The notes below the pieces were generated by a model, which had not been told where the DNA came from, did not search any database, and worked only from the letters and a program-made list of their open reading frames with translations. A program made the position numbers and the translations under genes. Positions 1 to 8,262 of a DNA stretch of 64,000 nucleotides are shown one piece after another. The stretch covers positions 298,659 through 362,658 of the forward strand of contig NZ_LMFP01000013.1 in assembly GCF_001426885.1 (NCBI RefSeq). Direction: 5' to 3'. The stretch comes from Pelomonas sp. Root1444 (GTDB taxonomy: Bacteria; Pseudomonadota; Gammaproteobacteria; Burkholderiales; Burkholderiaceae_C). The stretch's first letter is position 1, and the number at the start of each line of letters is the position of its first letter.

Positions 1-1
1 G

Positions 2-1057
2 CGTCAACAGCACGAAGCCGAACTCGCCCGCCTGCGCGAGGTACAGGCCGGTGCGCAGCGCCACGCCCGGCGGCGACTTGAACAACCGCGCCAGGCCGGC
101 GATGAGCGCGAACTTGGCCAGCACCGGCAGGGCGGTCAGCAGGATGATGAGCCACCAGTGGTCCACCACCGGCCGCCAGTCCAGCTTCATGCCGATGGTG
201 ATGAAGAACAGCCCGAGCAGCACATCGTGGAAGGGCCGGATGTCGGTCTCCACCTGGTGGCGGTACTCGGTCTCGGAGATCAGCATGCCGGCCACGAACG
301 CGCCCAGCGCCAGGCTCAGGCCGGCGTGCTCGGTCATCCAGGCCAGGCCCAGCGTGACCAGCAGCAGGTTGAGCATGAAGAGCTCGTCGCTCTTGCGGCG
401 CGCCACCAGCGTGAGCCACCAGCGCATCGCCTTCTGGCCGCCGTACAGCAGCACGCCCAGCAGGCCGGCCGCCTTCAGCCCGGCCCAGGCCAGCGCGCTC
501 ACCATCTCGCTGCCGCTGCTGTTCAGCGCCGGGATCAGCACCAGCAGCGGCACCACGGCCAGGTCCTGGAACAGCAGCACGCCCATGACCAGCTTGCCGT
601 GCGGGCTCTCCAGTTCCAGCCGCTCGGCCATCAGCTTGACGACGATGGCGGTGGAGCTCATCGCCATGGCCGCGCCCAGCACGAGCGAACCCTGCCAGTT
701 CAGCTCCCAGGCCACGCCCAACATCGCGAAACCGGCGATCAGCAGGGCGTTGCCGAGCATGGCGCCGGCGATGGTCAGCGTCACCTGCGCCATGCCGATG
801 CCGAACACGGCCGTCTTCAGCGCGCGCAGCTTGGGCAGGTTGAACTCCAGCCCGATGGCGAACATCAGGAACACGACACCGAACTCCGCCAGGTACTGGA
901 TGCTGGCCGAGTCATGCGCGAAGGCCAGCGCGTTCGGCCCGATCAACACGCCCACCGCGAGATAACCCAGCATGGGCGGCAGCTTCAGCGAACGGCAGAT
1001 CACCACGCCGAACACGGCGGCCACAAGATAGAGGAGGGCGAGATCGAGGGAGGTCAC
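2..1057 (-). CDS. Monovalent cation:proton antiporter (KefB/KefC type, CPA2), 3' end outside window
   Basis: This is the N-terminal 352 codons of an inner-membrane Na+ or K+/H+ exchanger of the CPA2 (KefB/KefC) family. The GTG start at 1057 gives a protein that begins directly with a hydrophobic helix, followed by repeated membrane segments. Family hallmarks are visible: PPMLGYLAVG after the first helix, a FLMFAIGLEF segment, and a conserved SSTAIVVKL stretch. The reading frame is open to the window edge, so the end of the transporter domain and any TrkA-N/RCK regulatory domain lie outside. It is divergent from glutamate dehydrogenase, with about 180 bases between them. The ion (K+ or Na+) cannot be decided from this fragment. 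Confidence 0.85.
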   Translation of the reverse strand, partial: MTSLDLALLYLVAAVFGVVICRSLKLPPMLGYLAVGVLIGPNALAFAHDSASIQYLAEFGVVFLMFAIGLEFNLPKLRALKTAVFGIGMAQVTLTIAGAMLGNALLIAGFAMLGVAWELNWQGSLVLGAAMAMSSTAIVVKLMAERLELESPHGKLVMGVLLFQDLAVVPLLVLIPALNSSGSEMVSALAWAGLKAAGLLGVLLYGGQKAMRWWLTLVARRKSDELFMLNLLLVTLGLAWMTEHAGLSLALGAFVAGMLISETEYRHQVETDIRPFHDVLLGLFFITIGMKLDWRPVVDHWWLIILLTALPVLAKFALIAGLARLFKSPPGVALRTGLYLAQAGEFGFVLLT

Positions 1058-1239
1058 CGGGCGATGGTATTCGGCGCGGCAAGGGGGTTCACGTCACGCC
1101 TTCCCGGGTGTGAAATCCGCCGCCGGCCAGCACCCATGCATTGCACGCATGGCCGCATACGCACTTGGCTAGACATGTCCTGGCGCCGGGGGCGGCCTTC
1201 GCGCTACCGTTCGCCCCACTCAAAGTTACGGAGCATTTC

Positions 1240-2511
1240 ATGCCCAACCTGTCGTTTGTTTCGCCCACGCGCAACAGCCCGTGGGGAACGTACCTGTCCC
1301 AGATCGACGCGGTCGAGCCCTATCTCGGGCACCTGCGCCGCTGGGTCGAAACGCTGCGCCGCCCCAAGCGCGCGCTCATCGTCGACATCCCCATCGAGCT
1401 GGACAACGGCACCATCGCCCACTATGAGGGCTACCGCGTCCAGCACAGCCTGACGCGTGGCCCCGGCAAGGGCGGCGTGCGCTACCACCCGGACGTGACG
1501 CTGGAAGAGGTGATGGCGCTGTCGGCCTGGATGACGGTCAAGAACGCCGCCGTCAACCTGCCGTACGGCGGTGCCAAGGGCGGCATCCGCCTCGATCCGT
1601 CGGCGCTGTCGATGAAGGAGCTGGAGAAGGTTACGCGCCGGTACACCAGCGAGATCGGCATCATCATCGGCCCCAACCAGGACATCCCCGCGCCGGACGT
1701 GAACACGAACGGCAAGATCATGGCCTGGATGATGGACACCTACTCGATGAACACCGGCGCCACGGCGACCGGCGTCGTCACCGGCAAGCCCATCGAACTG
1801 GGCGGCTCGCTGGGCCGCGTGGCCGCCACCGGCCGCGGCGTGTTCGTCGTCGGCCGCGAAGCGATGCGCCGCCTCAACGTCGAGATGGACCACGCGCGCG
1901 TCGCCGTGCAGGGCTTCGGCAACGTCGGCTCCATCGCCGCCAAGCTGTTTGCCGCCAACGGCGCCAAGATCGTCGCCGTGCAAGACCACACCGGCACCAT
2001 CGTCAACCACAACGGCTTCGACATGACCGACCTGCTGGAGCACGTGGCGCAAACGCGCGGCGTGGCCGGCTTCAAGGGCGGCGACATGATCGCCAACGAA
2101 GACTTCTGGGACATCAAGAGCGACATCCTGATCCCCGCGGCGCTGGAAGGCCAGATCACCGCGGAGCGCGCCCAGCGCATCCAGACCCGCCTGGTGATCG
2201 AGGGCGCCAACGGCCCGACCACGCCGGACGGCGAGGCCGTGCTGGCCGACCGCGGCATCGTCGTGGTGCCGGACGTGATCGCCAACGCCGGCGGCGTGAC
2301 CGTGTCCTACTTCGAGTGGGTGCAGGACTTCTCGTCCTTCTTCTGGACCGAGGACGAGATCAACGTGCGCCTGGACAAGATCCTGATCGGCGCCTTCAAG
2401 CACATCTGGGAAACCGGCGAGCAGTACAAGATCCCGCTGCGCACGGCCGCCTTCACGGTGGCTTGCACACGGGTGCTGCAGGCGCGCGAGGAGCGCGGCC
2501 TGTACCCGTGA
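1240..2511 (+). CDS. gdhA: Glutamate dehydrogenase, Glu/Leu/Phe/Val dehydrogenase family
   Basis: The 423-residue cytoplasmic enzyme interconverts glutamate and 2-oxoglutarate plus ammonia. The substrate domain carries the GGAKGG motif around residues 111-116 with the catalytic lysine (K113). The Rossmann domain has GFGNVG at 225-230. The sequence closely resembles Burkholderia-type GDH (PWGTYL and HLRRWVETL near the N terminus). The frame is open upstream to 1141, but the ATG at 1240 is chosen because a GGAG-like ribosome site precedes it and homologues begin there. Coenzyme preference (NAD or NADP) is not resolved. A hairpin-rich dispersed repeat follows the stop codon. Confidence 0.95.
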   Translation: MPNLSFVSPTRNSPWGTYLSQIDAVEPYLGHLRRWVETLRRPKRALIVDIPIELDNGTIAHYEGYRVQHSLTRGPGKGGVRYHPDVTLEEVMALSAWMTVKNAAVNLPYGGAKGGIRLDPSALSMKELEKVTRRYTSEIGIIIGPNQDIPAPDVNTNGKIMAWMMDTYSMNTGATATGVVTGKPIELGGSLGRVAATGRGVFVVGREAMRRLNVEMDHARVAVQGFGNVGSIAAKLFAANGAKIVAVQDHTGTIVNHNGFDMTDLLEHVAQTRGVAGFKGGDMIANEDFWDIKSDILIPAALEGQITAERAQRIQTRLVIEGANGPTTPDGEAVLADRGIVVVPDVIANAGGVTVSYFEWVQDFSSFFWTEDEINVRLDKILIGAFKHIWETGEQYKIPLRTAAFTVACTRVLQAREERGLYP

Positions 2512-2564
2512 TCCGGTAGCCCCTGCGGGGTTGTTCCCCGGGGGTATTGCGGGCCGGGCGATGT

Positions 2565-2609
2565 GCTTGCGGCTCAATGCCGCAAGCATCGCCGCCCCCG
2601 TGGGGGGCG
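2565..2609. repeat. Dispersed hairpin repeat, copy a
   Basis: The segment contains a 9-bp stem with a 5-base loop (2565-2587; arms GCTTGCGGC and GCCGCAAGC) followed by a C-rich/G-rich palindromic stretch (about 2592-2609). A near-identical stem-loop followed by a similar C/G palindrome is present at 26879-26923. No T-run follows it, so it does not look like an intrinsic terminator, although it lies between gdhA and the ABC operon and could act at RNA level. Confidence 0.6.
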
Positions 2610-2725
2610 GAGGCCGGACATGGCCAGTCCTGTGGCGAGCAGCCTCACGTAGGTACATAGGCACAATTCGGTCAACGCGCATGGACAGCCGGCACGAAGT
2701 TGGCACAGTCGCACGCGCCTTGGTC

Positions 2726-3766
2726 ATGACCCTCGAACTGCCTGAATCCCTCTCCACCGGCCTAGCCCGCCGGCAATTGCTGCGCGGTGCGCTCGCCGGC
2801 GCGTTGCCGGCACTCGGCCTGCCCGCGGCGGCGGCCCCCGGCCCGCTGGTGGTGGGCGGCCTGCCCGTCACCTGCAACCTGACGCTGCCGGTCGCCTGCA
2901 TGGCGCGCGCCACCAGCAACAAGGCGGCCGGCAGCAAGGCCTTCGAGTTCGAGTACAGCAAGTACAACGGCTGGCCCGAGATCAAGGAATCGCTGATGAC
3001 GGGCCGCATCCAGGCGGCCTACATGCTGGCGCCGCTGGTGATGGACCTGGCGGACAAGCGCATCCCCGTCAAGATCGTCTCGCTGGGGCACCGCTCGGGC
3101 GCGGTGATCATGGTGCGCACCGATTCGCCGTACAAGAAGTTCAAGGACCTCGCCGGCAAGCGCATCGCCATCCCCAGCCGCTTCGCGGTGGACTTCCTGT
3201 TCCTGCGCAAGATGCTCGCCGCAGAGGGGATGAGCCCGAAGGACATCCAGATCATCGAGATGCCGCCGCCCGACATGCCGGCGGCCCTGTTTGCCAAGGC
3301 GGTGGACGGCTACTGCACCGGCGAGCCCTTCGGCGCCGCTGCGCAGAAAGCCGGCTATGCCAAGCCGCTGCGCATGACGCGCGACGAATGGCGCAATTAC
3401 ATCTGCTGCGTGCTGACGGTGCGCGAGGAGCTCATCAAGGAAAACCGGCCGCTGGTGCAGAACCTCGTGGACCACGTGCAGGGCGCCGGCAACTGGCTGG
3501 ACCAGCAGGCCGCCAACCGCGAGAAGGCCATCCAGATCGCCGCGGGCCGCAAGTTCTTCAACCAGGACCCCAACATCCTGCGCTTCGTGATGGAGAACCC
3601 GACGGACCGCGTGACCTACGGCGACCTGCGCATGATCCGCGCCGAGTTCGACGAGCTGATGCAGCTGTCCGTCGAGGCCGGCACGCTCAAGGCCCCGGTG
3701 TCCTACGAGAAGTATGTCGACGAAAGCTTCGTGAAGGCCGCCAAGGTCGCCCCGATTCCGATATGA
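2726..3766 (+). CDS. ABC transporter substrate-binding protein, NrtA/SsuA-like
   Basis: A 346-residue periplasmic ligand-binding protein of the nitrate/sulfonate/bicarbonate (NMT1/CmpA-like) family. A twin-arginine-type signal is visible (ARRQLLRG then an Ala/Leu-rich core), which favours the ATG at 2726; the frame stays open upstream to 2531 and an ATG at 2681 is an alternative. The mature part has features usual in this family, such as a PYKKFKDLAGKRIAIP segment and a conserved EPF. Its stop overlaps the start of the SCO1-like gene by four bases (ATGA), so it is the first gene of a coupled operon with permease and ATPase. The ligand is unknown; the neighbouring copper-type proteins make a metal or metal-chelate cargo worth considering. 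Confidence 0.85.
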   Translation: MTLELPESLSTGLARRQLLRGALAGALPALGLPAAAAPGPLVVGGLPVTCNLTLPVACMARATSNKAAGSKAFEFEYSKYNGWPEIKESLMTGRIQAAYMLAPLVMDLADKRIPVKIVSLGHRSGAVIMVRTDSPYKKFKDLAGKRIAIPSRFAVDFLFLRKMLAAEGMSPKDIQIIEMPPPDMPAALFAKAVDGYCTGEPFGAAAQKAGYAKPLRMTRDEWRNYICCVLTVREELIKENRPLVQNLVDHVQGAGNWLDQQAANREKAIQIAAGRKFFNQDPNILRFVMENPTDRVTYGDLRMIRAEFDELMQLSVEAGTLKAPVSYEKYVDESFVKAAKVAPIPI

Positions 3767-4341
3767 AACGTCGCACCGTCCTGCTGGCCGCGCTGCCGGC
3801 CGCCGCCTTCGCCAACACGCCAGCGCGACTGAAGGCCGGCGTCTTCGAGCCCGCGCAGCCCGCGCCCGAGTTCGCGCTCAAGGGCAGTGACGGCATCGAG
3901 CTGAAGCTGGCCCGTTTCAAGGGCAAGCTGGTGCTGCTGATGTTCGGCTTCACGAACTGCCCCGAGGTCTGCCCGACGACGCTGGCCACGCTGGCCCAGG
4001 CGCGCAAGCAGCTCGGCGCCGATGCGGCGGACGTGCAGGTCGTGTACGTGACCGTCGACCCCGAACGCGACGACGTGAACCGCATCCGCCAGTACCTCGC
4101 CGCCTTCGACCCGACCTTCGTCGGCGGCACCGAGACGCCCGCCAGGCTGGCCGAGATGCGCAAGCGCTACGGCGTCGTCGCCGAGAAGATCCCCAAGCCG
4201 CAAGCCAACGCCTACGGCATGAACCACTCGACCTCGGTCTACGTCATCGACCGCGCCGGCAAGCTGCGGGCCATGATGCCCTACGGCCACGAGGCCAAGG
4301 ACTTCGTCCACGACCTCAAGCTGCTCTTGGCGGCGAAGTGA
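3763..4341 (+). CDS. SCO1/SenC family thioredoxin-like protein
   Basis: A 192-residue exported protein of the SCO1/SenC/PrrC family, which handles copper delivery or thiol redox for cytochrome oxidase CuA sites. The copper motif CPEVC is at C66-C70 and the third ligand histidine is at H155 in MNHSTS. The VTVDPERD and later YVIDRAGK strands are typical. A short signal peptide (MKRRTVLLAALPAAAFA) leads to the periplasm. It overlaps the preceding binding-protein gene by ATGA and the following cupredoxin gene by four bases. Its position inside an ABC importer operon is not the usual one for SCO1, which normally lies near oxidase genes. Confidence 0.92.
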   Translation: MKRRTVLLAALPAAAFANTPARLKAGVFEPAQPAPEFALKGSDGIELKLARFKGKLVLLMFGFTNCPEVCPTTLATLAQARKQLGADAADVQVVYVTVDPERDDVNRIRQYLAAFDPTFVGGTETPARLAEMRKRYGVVAEKIPKPQANAYGMNHSTSVYVIDRAGKLRAMMPYGHEAKDFVHDLKLLLAAK

Positions 4342-4769
4342 AGCGCGGGTTGTGGCTCCTGCCAGCGGCGGCGCTGCTGGCGCCCCTCGGCTGGGCCGCC
4401 TTCGCGCCGATCGAGCTCGCCACGCGCGACGAGCTGTTCGAGATCCCGCCCGGCACCTACGCCCGCCGCATGGCCGGCGACAAGGTCGAGATCCTGCCGG
4501 ACCGCATCGACCTGACGCTGGGCCTGAACGACCAATTGCTGCTGCGCAACCGCGACGACGTGCCGCAGCAGTTCGGACCCGTGCTCATCATGCCGGGGCA
4601 GAGCTTTCGCCTGCCCTTCGAGGTCGCGTCGACCTACAGCTTCGCGTGCAGCGCGCATGCCAGCGGGCAGATGGCCGTCGTCGTCGCGCCGACGCCCGGG
4701 GCCGGCTGGCCGCGCCTGCAATGGCGCTGGCAGCAACTGAAGAAACGTTGGAACGAGGAGAACCGGTGA
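4338..4769 (+). CDS. Small cupredoxin-like periplasmic protein
   Basis: A 143-residue protein starting with GTG and a signal peptide or anchor (residues 1-23), followed by a compact beta-rich domain. It carries C104-x2-H107-x4-M112 (CSAHASGQM), the C-terminal ligand loop of type I copper proteins. The upstream position where cupredoxins usually have the first histidine reads NRDDVPQQFG, with glutamine instead. So either one ligand is lost, or it binds copper differently. It overlaps the SCO1-like gene upstream and the permease gene downstream (GTGA), which implies translational coupling. Assignment to cupredoxins rests on the motif and fold pattern only. Confidence 0.7.
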   Translation: MKRGLWLLPAAALLAPLGWAAFAPIELATRDELFEIPPGTYARRMAGDKVEILPDRIDLTLGLNDQLLLRNRDDVPQQFGPVLIMPGQSFRLPFEVASTYSFACSAHASGQMAVVVAPTPGAGWPRLQWRWQQLKKRWNEENR

Positions 4770-5527
4770 ACCTGCGCCTGAGTCGCATCCTGCCGCCGCT
4801 GGCGGTCCTCGCGGTGGTCATCGCCGCCTGGTGGAGCATCGTCGTCTACACCGAAAGCCCCATCTTCCCGACACCCTGGGCCGTCGTCACCGGCACGCTG
4901 GAGCTGGCCGAGGACGGCACGCTGTGGGAGCACATCACGGCGTCGCTGATGCGCGTGGGCATTGGCTTCGGGCTGGCCATGCTGGTGGGCATCCCGCTCG
5001 GGCTGTGGATGGGCTGGGTGGACGCCGCCTACCGCACCTTCAATCCCATCTTCCAGATGCTGCGGCCGATCTCGCCGATCGCGTGGATCCCGCTGGCCAT
5101 CCTGTGGTTCGGCGTCGGCGACATCTCGCCCATCTTCCTGATCTTCATCTCGTCGGTGTTCCCGCTCATCGTGCAGACCACCTCGGGCGTGCACACCATC
5201 GACCGGCGCTACCTGCGCGCCGCCGCCAATTTCGGCGTGTCGCGCAGCGTCATGTTCCGCCGCGTCGTCATCCCGGCCGTGCTGCCGGAGATCATCATCG
5301 GCATGCGCATCGGCATCGGCGTGGCCTGGCTGGTCGTCGTGGCCGCCGAGATGATCGCGCTGCGCTCGGGCCTGGGCTACCTCATCATGGATTCGCGCAA
5401 CGCCGGCAACCGCTACGACCTCGTCATCGCCAGCATGATCCTCATCGGCGTCATCGGCCTGCTGCTGGACGGCATCACGCGCCTGCTCGAAAAACTCAAG
5501 ACCGTGCGGTGGCGCTATGTCAGATAA
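4766..5527 (+). CDS. ABC transporter permease, NrtB/SsuC/TauC-like
   Basis: A 253-residue inner-membrane permease of the BPD_transp_1 (nitrate/sulfonate/taurine) type, with about six hydrophobic helices. The EAA-loop region reads AAANFGVSRSVMFRRVVIPA, which contacts the ATPase. The start is the GTG at 4766, supported by a GAGGAG ribosome site seven to ten bases upstream and by overlap with the preceding stop. The end overlaps the ATPase gene by 11 bases. Together with the binding protein and ATPase it forms a complete importer. Confidence 0.92.
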   Translation: MNLRLSRILPPLAVLAVVIAAWWSIVVYTESPIFPTPWAVVTGTLELAEDGTLWEHITASLMRVGIGFGLAMLVGIPLGLWMGWVDAAYRTFNPIFQMLRPISPIAWIPLAILWFGVGDISPIFLIFISSVFPLIVQTTSGVHTIDRRYLRAAANFGVSRSVMFRRVVIPAVLPEIIIGMRIGIGVAWLVVVAAEMIALRSGLGYLIMDSRNAGNRYDLVIASMILIGVIGLLLDGITRLLEKLKTVRWRYVR

Positions 5528-6293
5528 CAGCATGCCGAAGATCGCCGTCAGCGGCCTGACCAAGAGCTTCAAGGCCGCCAAGGGCGGCCAGCTGCCCGTC
5601 ATCCAGGGCGTGGATTTCGAGGTCGCGGAGGGCGAGTTCGTCGCCATCGTCGGCCCGTCGGGCTGCGGCAAGTCGACGCTGATGAACATCCTCGCCGGCT
5701 TCGAGAAGCCCGACGGCGGCAGCCTGCTCATCGACGGCCAGCCCCACCCCGGGCCCAGCCCGCAGGGCATCGTCATCTCGCAGTACGGCTCGGTCTTCCC
5801 CTGGCTCACCGTGCAGCAGAACCTGATGTTCGGCCTGACCGGCGTTGAGCATGGCGTCGATGCCGAGCGCGCCAAGCTGGCGGACCACTACGCCGCGATG
5901 GTCGGCCTCAAAGGCTTCGAGAACGCCTACCCGCATGAGCTGTCCGGCGGCATGCTCAAGCGTGTGGAGCTGGCGCGGGCCTTCATCGTCAAGCCCGAGA
6001 TCCTGTACCTGGACGAGCCGTTCTCGGCGCTCGACGCGCTGATGAACCTGCGCATGCGCAACGAGCTGCTGCGCATCCTGGCCGAAGAAAAGCACACCGT
6101 GCTGCTCATCACCCACGACGTCGACGAGGCGCTCTACATGGCGGACCGCATCCTCGTGCTGTCGCCGCGGCCCACGCGCATCCAGGCCCGCTTCGAGCTG
6201 GACATGCCGCACCCGCGGCGCCTCATCAGCCCCGAGATGGACCAGCTGCGCGAGGCCATCCTGAAGGAGCTGGGGCTGGAAATGCCTGGCTGA
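5517..6293 (+). CDS. ABC transporter ATP-binding protein, NrtD/SsuB/TauB-like
   Basis: A 258-residue nucleotide-binding subunit. Walker A is GPSGCGKST (46-54), the Q-loop is near Q88, the signature is LSGGM (141-145), Walker B is ILYLDEP (161-167) and the switch histidine lies in LLITHDVDEAL. The signature deviates from LSGGQ at the last position, which is common in this subfamily. It is the last gene of the importer operon; the next gene begins 78 bases downstream. Confidence 0.93.
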   Translation: MSDNSMPKIAVSGLTKSFKAAKGGQLPVIQGVDFEVAEGEFVAIVGPSGCGKSTLMNILAGFEKPDGGSLLIDGQPHPGPSPQGIVISQYGSVFPWLTVQQNLMFGLTGVEHGVDAERAKLADHYAAMVGLKGFENAYPHELSGGMLKRVELARAFIVKPEILYLDEPFSALDALMNLRMRNELLRILAEEKHTVLLITHDVDEALYMADRILVLSPRPTRIQARFELDMPHPRRLISPEMDQLREAILKELGLEMPG

Positions 6294-6371
6294 CCGTTCT
6301 CGCGCATCTTGAGGATGCGTGGGCCACGTCGTTCGGCCAGCATCGCCGTCGGTTCGATGACGGAGGCGACG

Positions 6372-7178
6372 ATGAGCGGCGACGACAAACCTGCCCCGGC
6401 GCGGGGCTTGCTGAACTTCCTCGACAGCAAGTTCGGCTTCTGGCTCACGACGACGCTGCTGGTCGCCGTCTGGGGCTCGACCTACGCGGCCGTCGACCGC
6501 TACCTGCACAAGGACGAGGCCGACAAGGCGCGCGCCGCCGAGGCCGCCCGGCGGGACATGGACGCGGTCCTCAAGGTCGTGCCGCTGCTGTTCGCACCCG
6601 AGGACGGCCAGCAGGACCTGGGCGTCAAGCTGCTGCTGTCGCTGCGCAGCAAGAAGGCCATCGAGGAAGACAGCCTCGCCCTGGTGCAGGCGGTGCTCGA
6701 CACCCGGCTCAAGGCCGGCACCGGCGCCAGCGCGACCGACAACGACCGTCGCCAGGCGTCGCTCATCCTCAAGGCCGAGGACAGCGAGCGCGTTGCCGCC
6801 ATCGCCAGCCCGGCGGCGTCCGCGCCGGCTGCCATACCCGCCGCGCGACAGCTCAACGATGCCGTCCTGCCCTTGCGCGTGTACCTGCAGATTGGCGACG
6901 AGGCGGACCGCGAGACCGCGCGGCGCCTGCGCAAGTCGCTGAGCAACGCCAACGTGGTGGCGCCTGGCATCGAGCTGGTGGATGCACGGCGCACCCCCGC
7001 ACGCAGCGACCTGCGCTATTGCGCCGACAAGGTCGCCCCCGACGCGCTCGGTCGCATCCAGGCGGCGCTCCAGCAGGCCAGCCTGAGCGCCGAGCCCAAG
7101 CCGCTGTCGGCGTCAGCCTGCGAGCGCGTGCGGTTCAACCATGTCGAGATCTGGTTGCAGCGTGGCGCGGCCGGCTGA
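6372..7178 (+). CDS. Hypothetical membrane-anchored protein
   Basis: A 268-residue protein with one predicted membrane helix near residues 24-45 (FWLTTTLLVAVWGSTY), then a charged Ala/Lys/Glu-rich segment that looks helical, and a periplasmic or cytoplasmic C-terminal domain with two cysteines (YCAD and ACERV). The ATG at 6372 is preferred because GGAGG lies five bases upstream; in-frame ATGs at 6357 and 6309 are alternatives. I do not recognise the family. It follows the ABC operon on the same strand. Confidence 0.7.
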   Translation: MSGDDKPAPARGLLNFLDSKFGFWLTTTLLVAVWGSTYAAVDRYLHKDEADKARAAEAARRDMDAVLKVVPLLFAPEDGQQDLGVKLLLSLRSKKAIEEDSLALVQAVLDTRLKAGTGASATDNDRRQASLILKAEDSERVAAIASPAASAPAAIPAARQLNDAVLPLRVYLQIGDEADRETARRLRKSLSNANVVAPGIELVDARRTPARSDLRYCADKVAPDALGRIQAALQQASLSAEPKPLSASACERVRFNHVEIWLQRGAAG

Positions 7179-7191
7179 GCCCCTTTAGCCC

Positions 7192-7635
7192 TTAGCCCTT
7201 CAGCACGGCGCCGGTGCTGTCCAGCACGCGCAGCGTGACCGGAATGGCCGGGGCGACGCTCTGCGTCACGGTGCAGAAGTCCTCGAATGTGTCCAGTACG
7301 CGCTGGATGTGCCCCAGTTCAGCGGCCGGCTTGCCCAGGTGCAGGTCCACCGCCAGCCCCTGCACACGGTTTCGGCCACGCTCGTTGCGGGCCACCGTCG
7401 CCTTCACCTCGGTGCGCAGCGGCGACGGGTCGTCCTTGTACTTCTGGCTGGCGAACCAGATCGACGCCGACAGGCAGTTGCCCACCGCCGAGGCCAGCAA
7501 CTCGACCGGATCGGGACCCAGGCCGGTGCCCTGCGGGGGCGGTTCGTCGGACAGCAGCACCGGCAGCTCCGGCGCGTAGTGGTGCTCGAACTGGTAGCCG
7601 TGGCGCTGGGTGAGGGTGACGCTGGGGTTGTCCAT
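7192..7635 (-). CDS. OsmC/Ohr family peroxiredoxin-like protein
   Basis: A 147-residue OsmC-family protein, which reduces organic hydroperoxides by two conserved cysteines. The first lies in GNCLSAS (about residue 54) and the second in FCTVTQSV near residue 121, matching the family pattern. Length is typical. It is convergent with the hypothetical gene ending at 7178. Its upstream region is interrupted about 19 bases before the start codon by the remnant of an insertion sequence end, so its native promoter may be lost or replaced. Confidence 0.9.
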   Translation of the reverse strand: MDNPSVTLTQRHGYQFEHHYAPELPVLLSDEPPPQGTGLGPDPVELLASAVGNCLSASIWFASQKYKDDPSPLRTEVKATVARNERGRNRVQGLAVDLHLGKPAAELGHIQRVLDTFEDFCTVTQSVAPAIPVTLRVLDSTGAVLKG

Positions 7636-7653
7636 CTGGGAATCTCCGTGACG

Positions 7654-7833
7654 GTTGGGGCTGACAACAAAGTGTCGAACCGGCGATCAATGTGCGAACC
7701 AGGCCGGTCCCCGAGGCTTGGCTTCGACGTCAAATTGTCGACTTGCGTCCCACGTGTGCTGAAGCTGTCACGGCTGCCGACGACCGCTTCGCCAGCGGTT
7801 GCCGTCCTCCGCTTCGTCGAACTCGGCGCCTGA
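7654..7833 (+). mobile_element. Remnant of an IS1182-type element: left end plus start of transposase
   Basis: Read on the plus strand, this stretch aligns along its length with the sequence upstream of, and at the start of, the complete IS1182-type transposase (minus strand, about 12800 down to 12600). Shared features include GGGGCTGA, ACAAAGTGTCGAAC, GTCGACTT and a similar peptide start (KLSTCVPR against KVSTLLPR, then PTTASPAV against STTAASSPV). It ends abruptly just before an attC site. It is the broken end of a related element in opposite orientation to the full copy. The match was judged by eye. Confidence 0.55.
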
Positions 7834-7841
7834 AAGCAGTC

Positions 7842-7898
7842 GTTCAACATTGGCGCTCAGCGGGCGGCGTCGCCCTCCGCTGCAGCAAAAGGTCGGGC
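7842..7898 (-). other. attC-like site A (cassette recombination site)
   Basis: In minus-strand direction this 57-bp site starts with GCCCGAC (near the RYYYAAC inverse core) and ends with GTTGAAC, a perfect GTTRRRY core. A GC-rich imperfect hairpin lies between them (GCAGCGG... ...CCGCTGAG). It begins two bases after the stop codon of the 7900-8199 gene, as expected for the 3' end of an integron cassette. Confidence 0.75.
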
Positions 7899-7899
7899 G

Positions 7900-8199
7900 T
7901 CATTGTCGGTGACGCATCGCGAGGCATATCCGGACGACATGGACTATGAAAAACACGCCGGCAAACTCAGCGATGACGGCCAGTACGTTGAACAGCCATT
8001 CCGGCACAGGAGCAAAGAGCCCGCCCGACCCAAACAACAACATCACTGGGAAGACGGGCCAGAAGAGCAGCAAGGCTATGCCGCCATCGCTATGCACCAG
8101 CGCCATGCTCGCGTACGCGCCCAGTAGGCAGAGTGGCAGGGTGATTGCCCCTGCCAAGATCGCCGAGATAAGAAGACCAACGCGATTGCCAGGCTTCAC
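7900..8199 (-). CDS. Cassette-encoded small membrane protein 1
   Basis: A protein of about 99 residues with three hydrophobic segments (LLISAILAGAITLPLCLL, IALLLFWPVFPVMLLF, and a C-terminal VIAEFAGVFFIVHVV), so probably an integral inner-membrane protein. No family is recognised. I place the start at the GTG at 8199; in-frame TTG codons at 8211 and 8217 are alternatives, but the latter lies inside the preceding attC and outside the cassette. Stop codon and attC A almost touch. Like other cassette genes it has no evident promoter of its own. Confidence 0.65.
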   Translation of the reverse strand: MKPGNRVGLLISAILAGAITLPLCLLGAYASMALVHSDGGIALLLFWPVFPVMLLFGSGGLFAPVPEWLFNVLAVIAEFAGVFFIVHVVRICLAMRHRQ

Positions 8200-8205
8200 G
8201 ATGAT

Positions 8206-8262
8206 GCTCAACGTCAAAAGTCAGCGGGCGGCGAAGCCGTCCGCTGCACTGGGAGGTTAGGA
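8206..8262 (-). other. attC-like site B
   Basis: A 57-bp site, minus-strand direction: TCCTAAC (one base off RYYYAAC) at one end and GTTGAGC (perfect GTTRRRY) at the other. The centre is an 11-bp hairpin with one mismatch and a TTC loop (CAGCGGACGGC/GCCGCCCGCTG). It lies between cassette genes 1 and 2. The upstream gene reads through it before stopping. Confidence 0.8.

Noticed and set aside
51-965. Long open frame on the plus strand at the window start
   Set aside because: It is the complement of the KefB-type antiporter, whose minus-strand product shows clear membrane helices and family motifs. The plus-strand product is Ser/Arg/Pro-rich without any domain.
2701-2716. TGGCAC-type sequence before the binding-protein gene, resembling a sigma-54 promoter
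   Set aside because: The -12 part does not match TTGC at the right distance and the site is only about 10 bases from the start codon.
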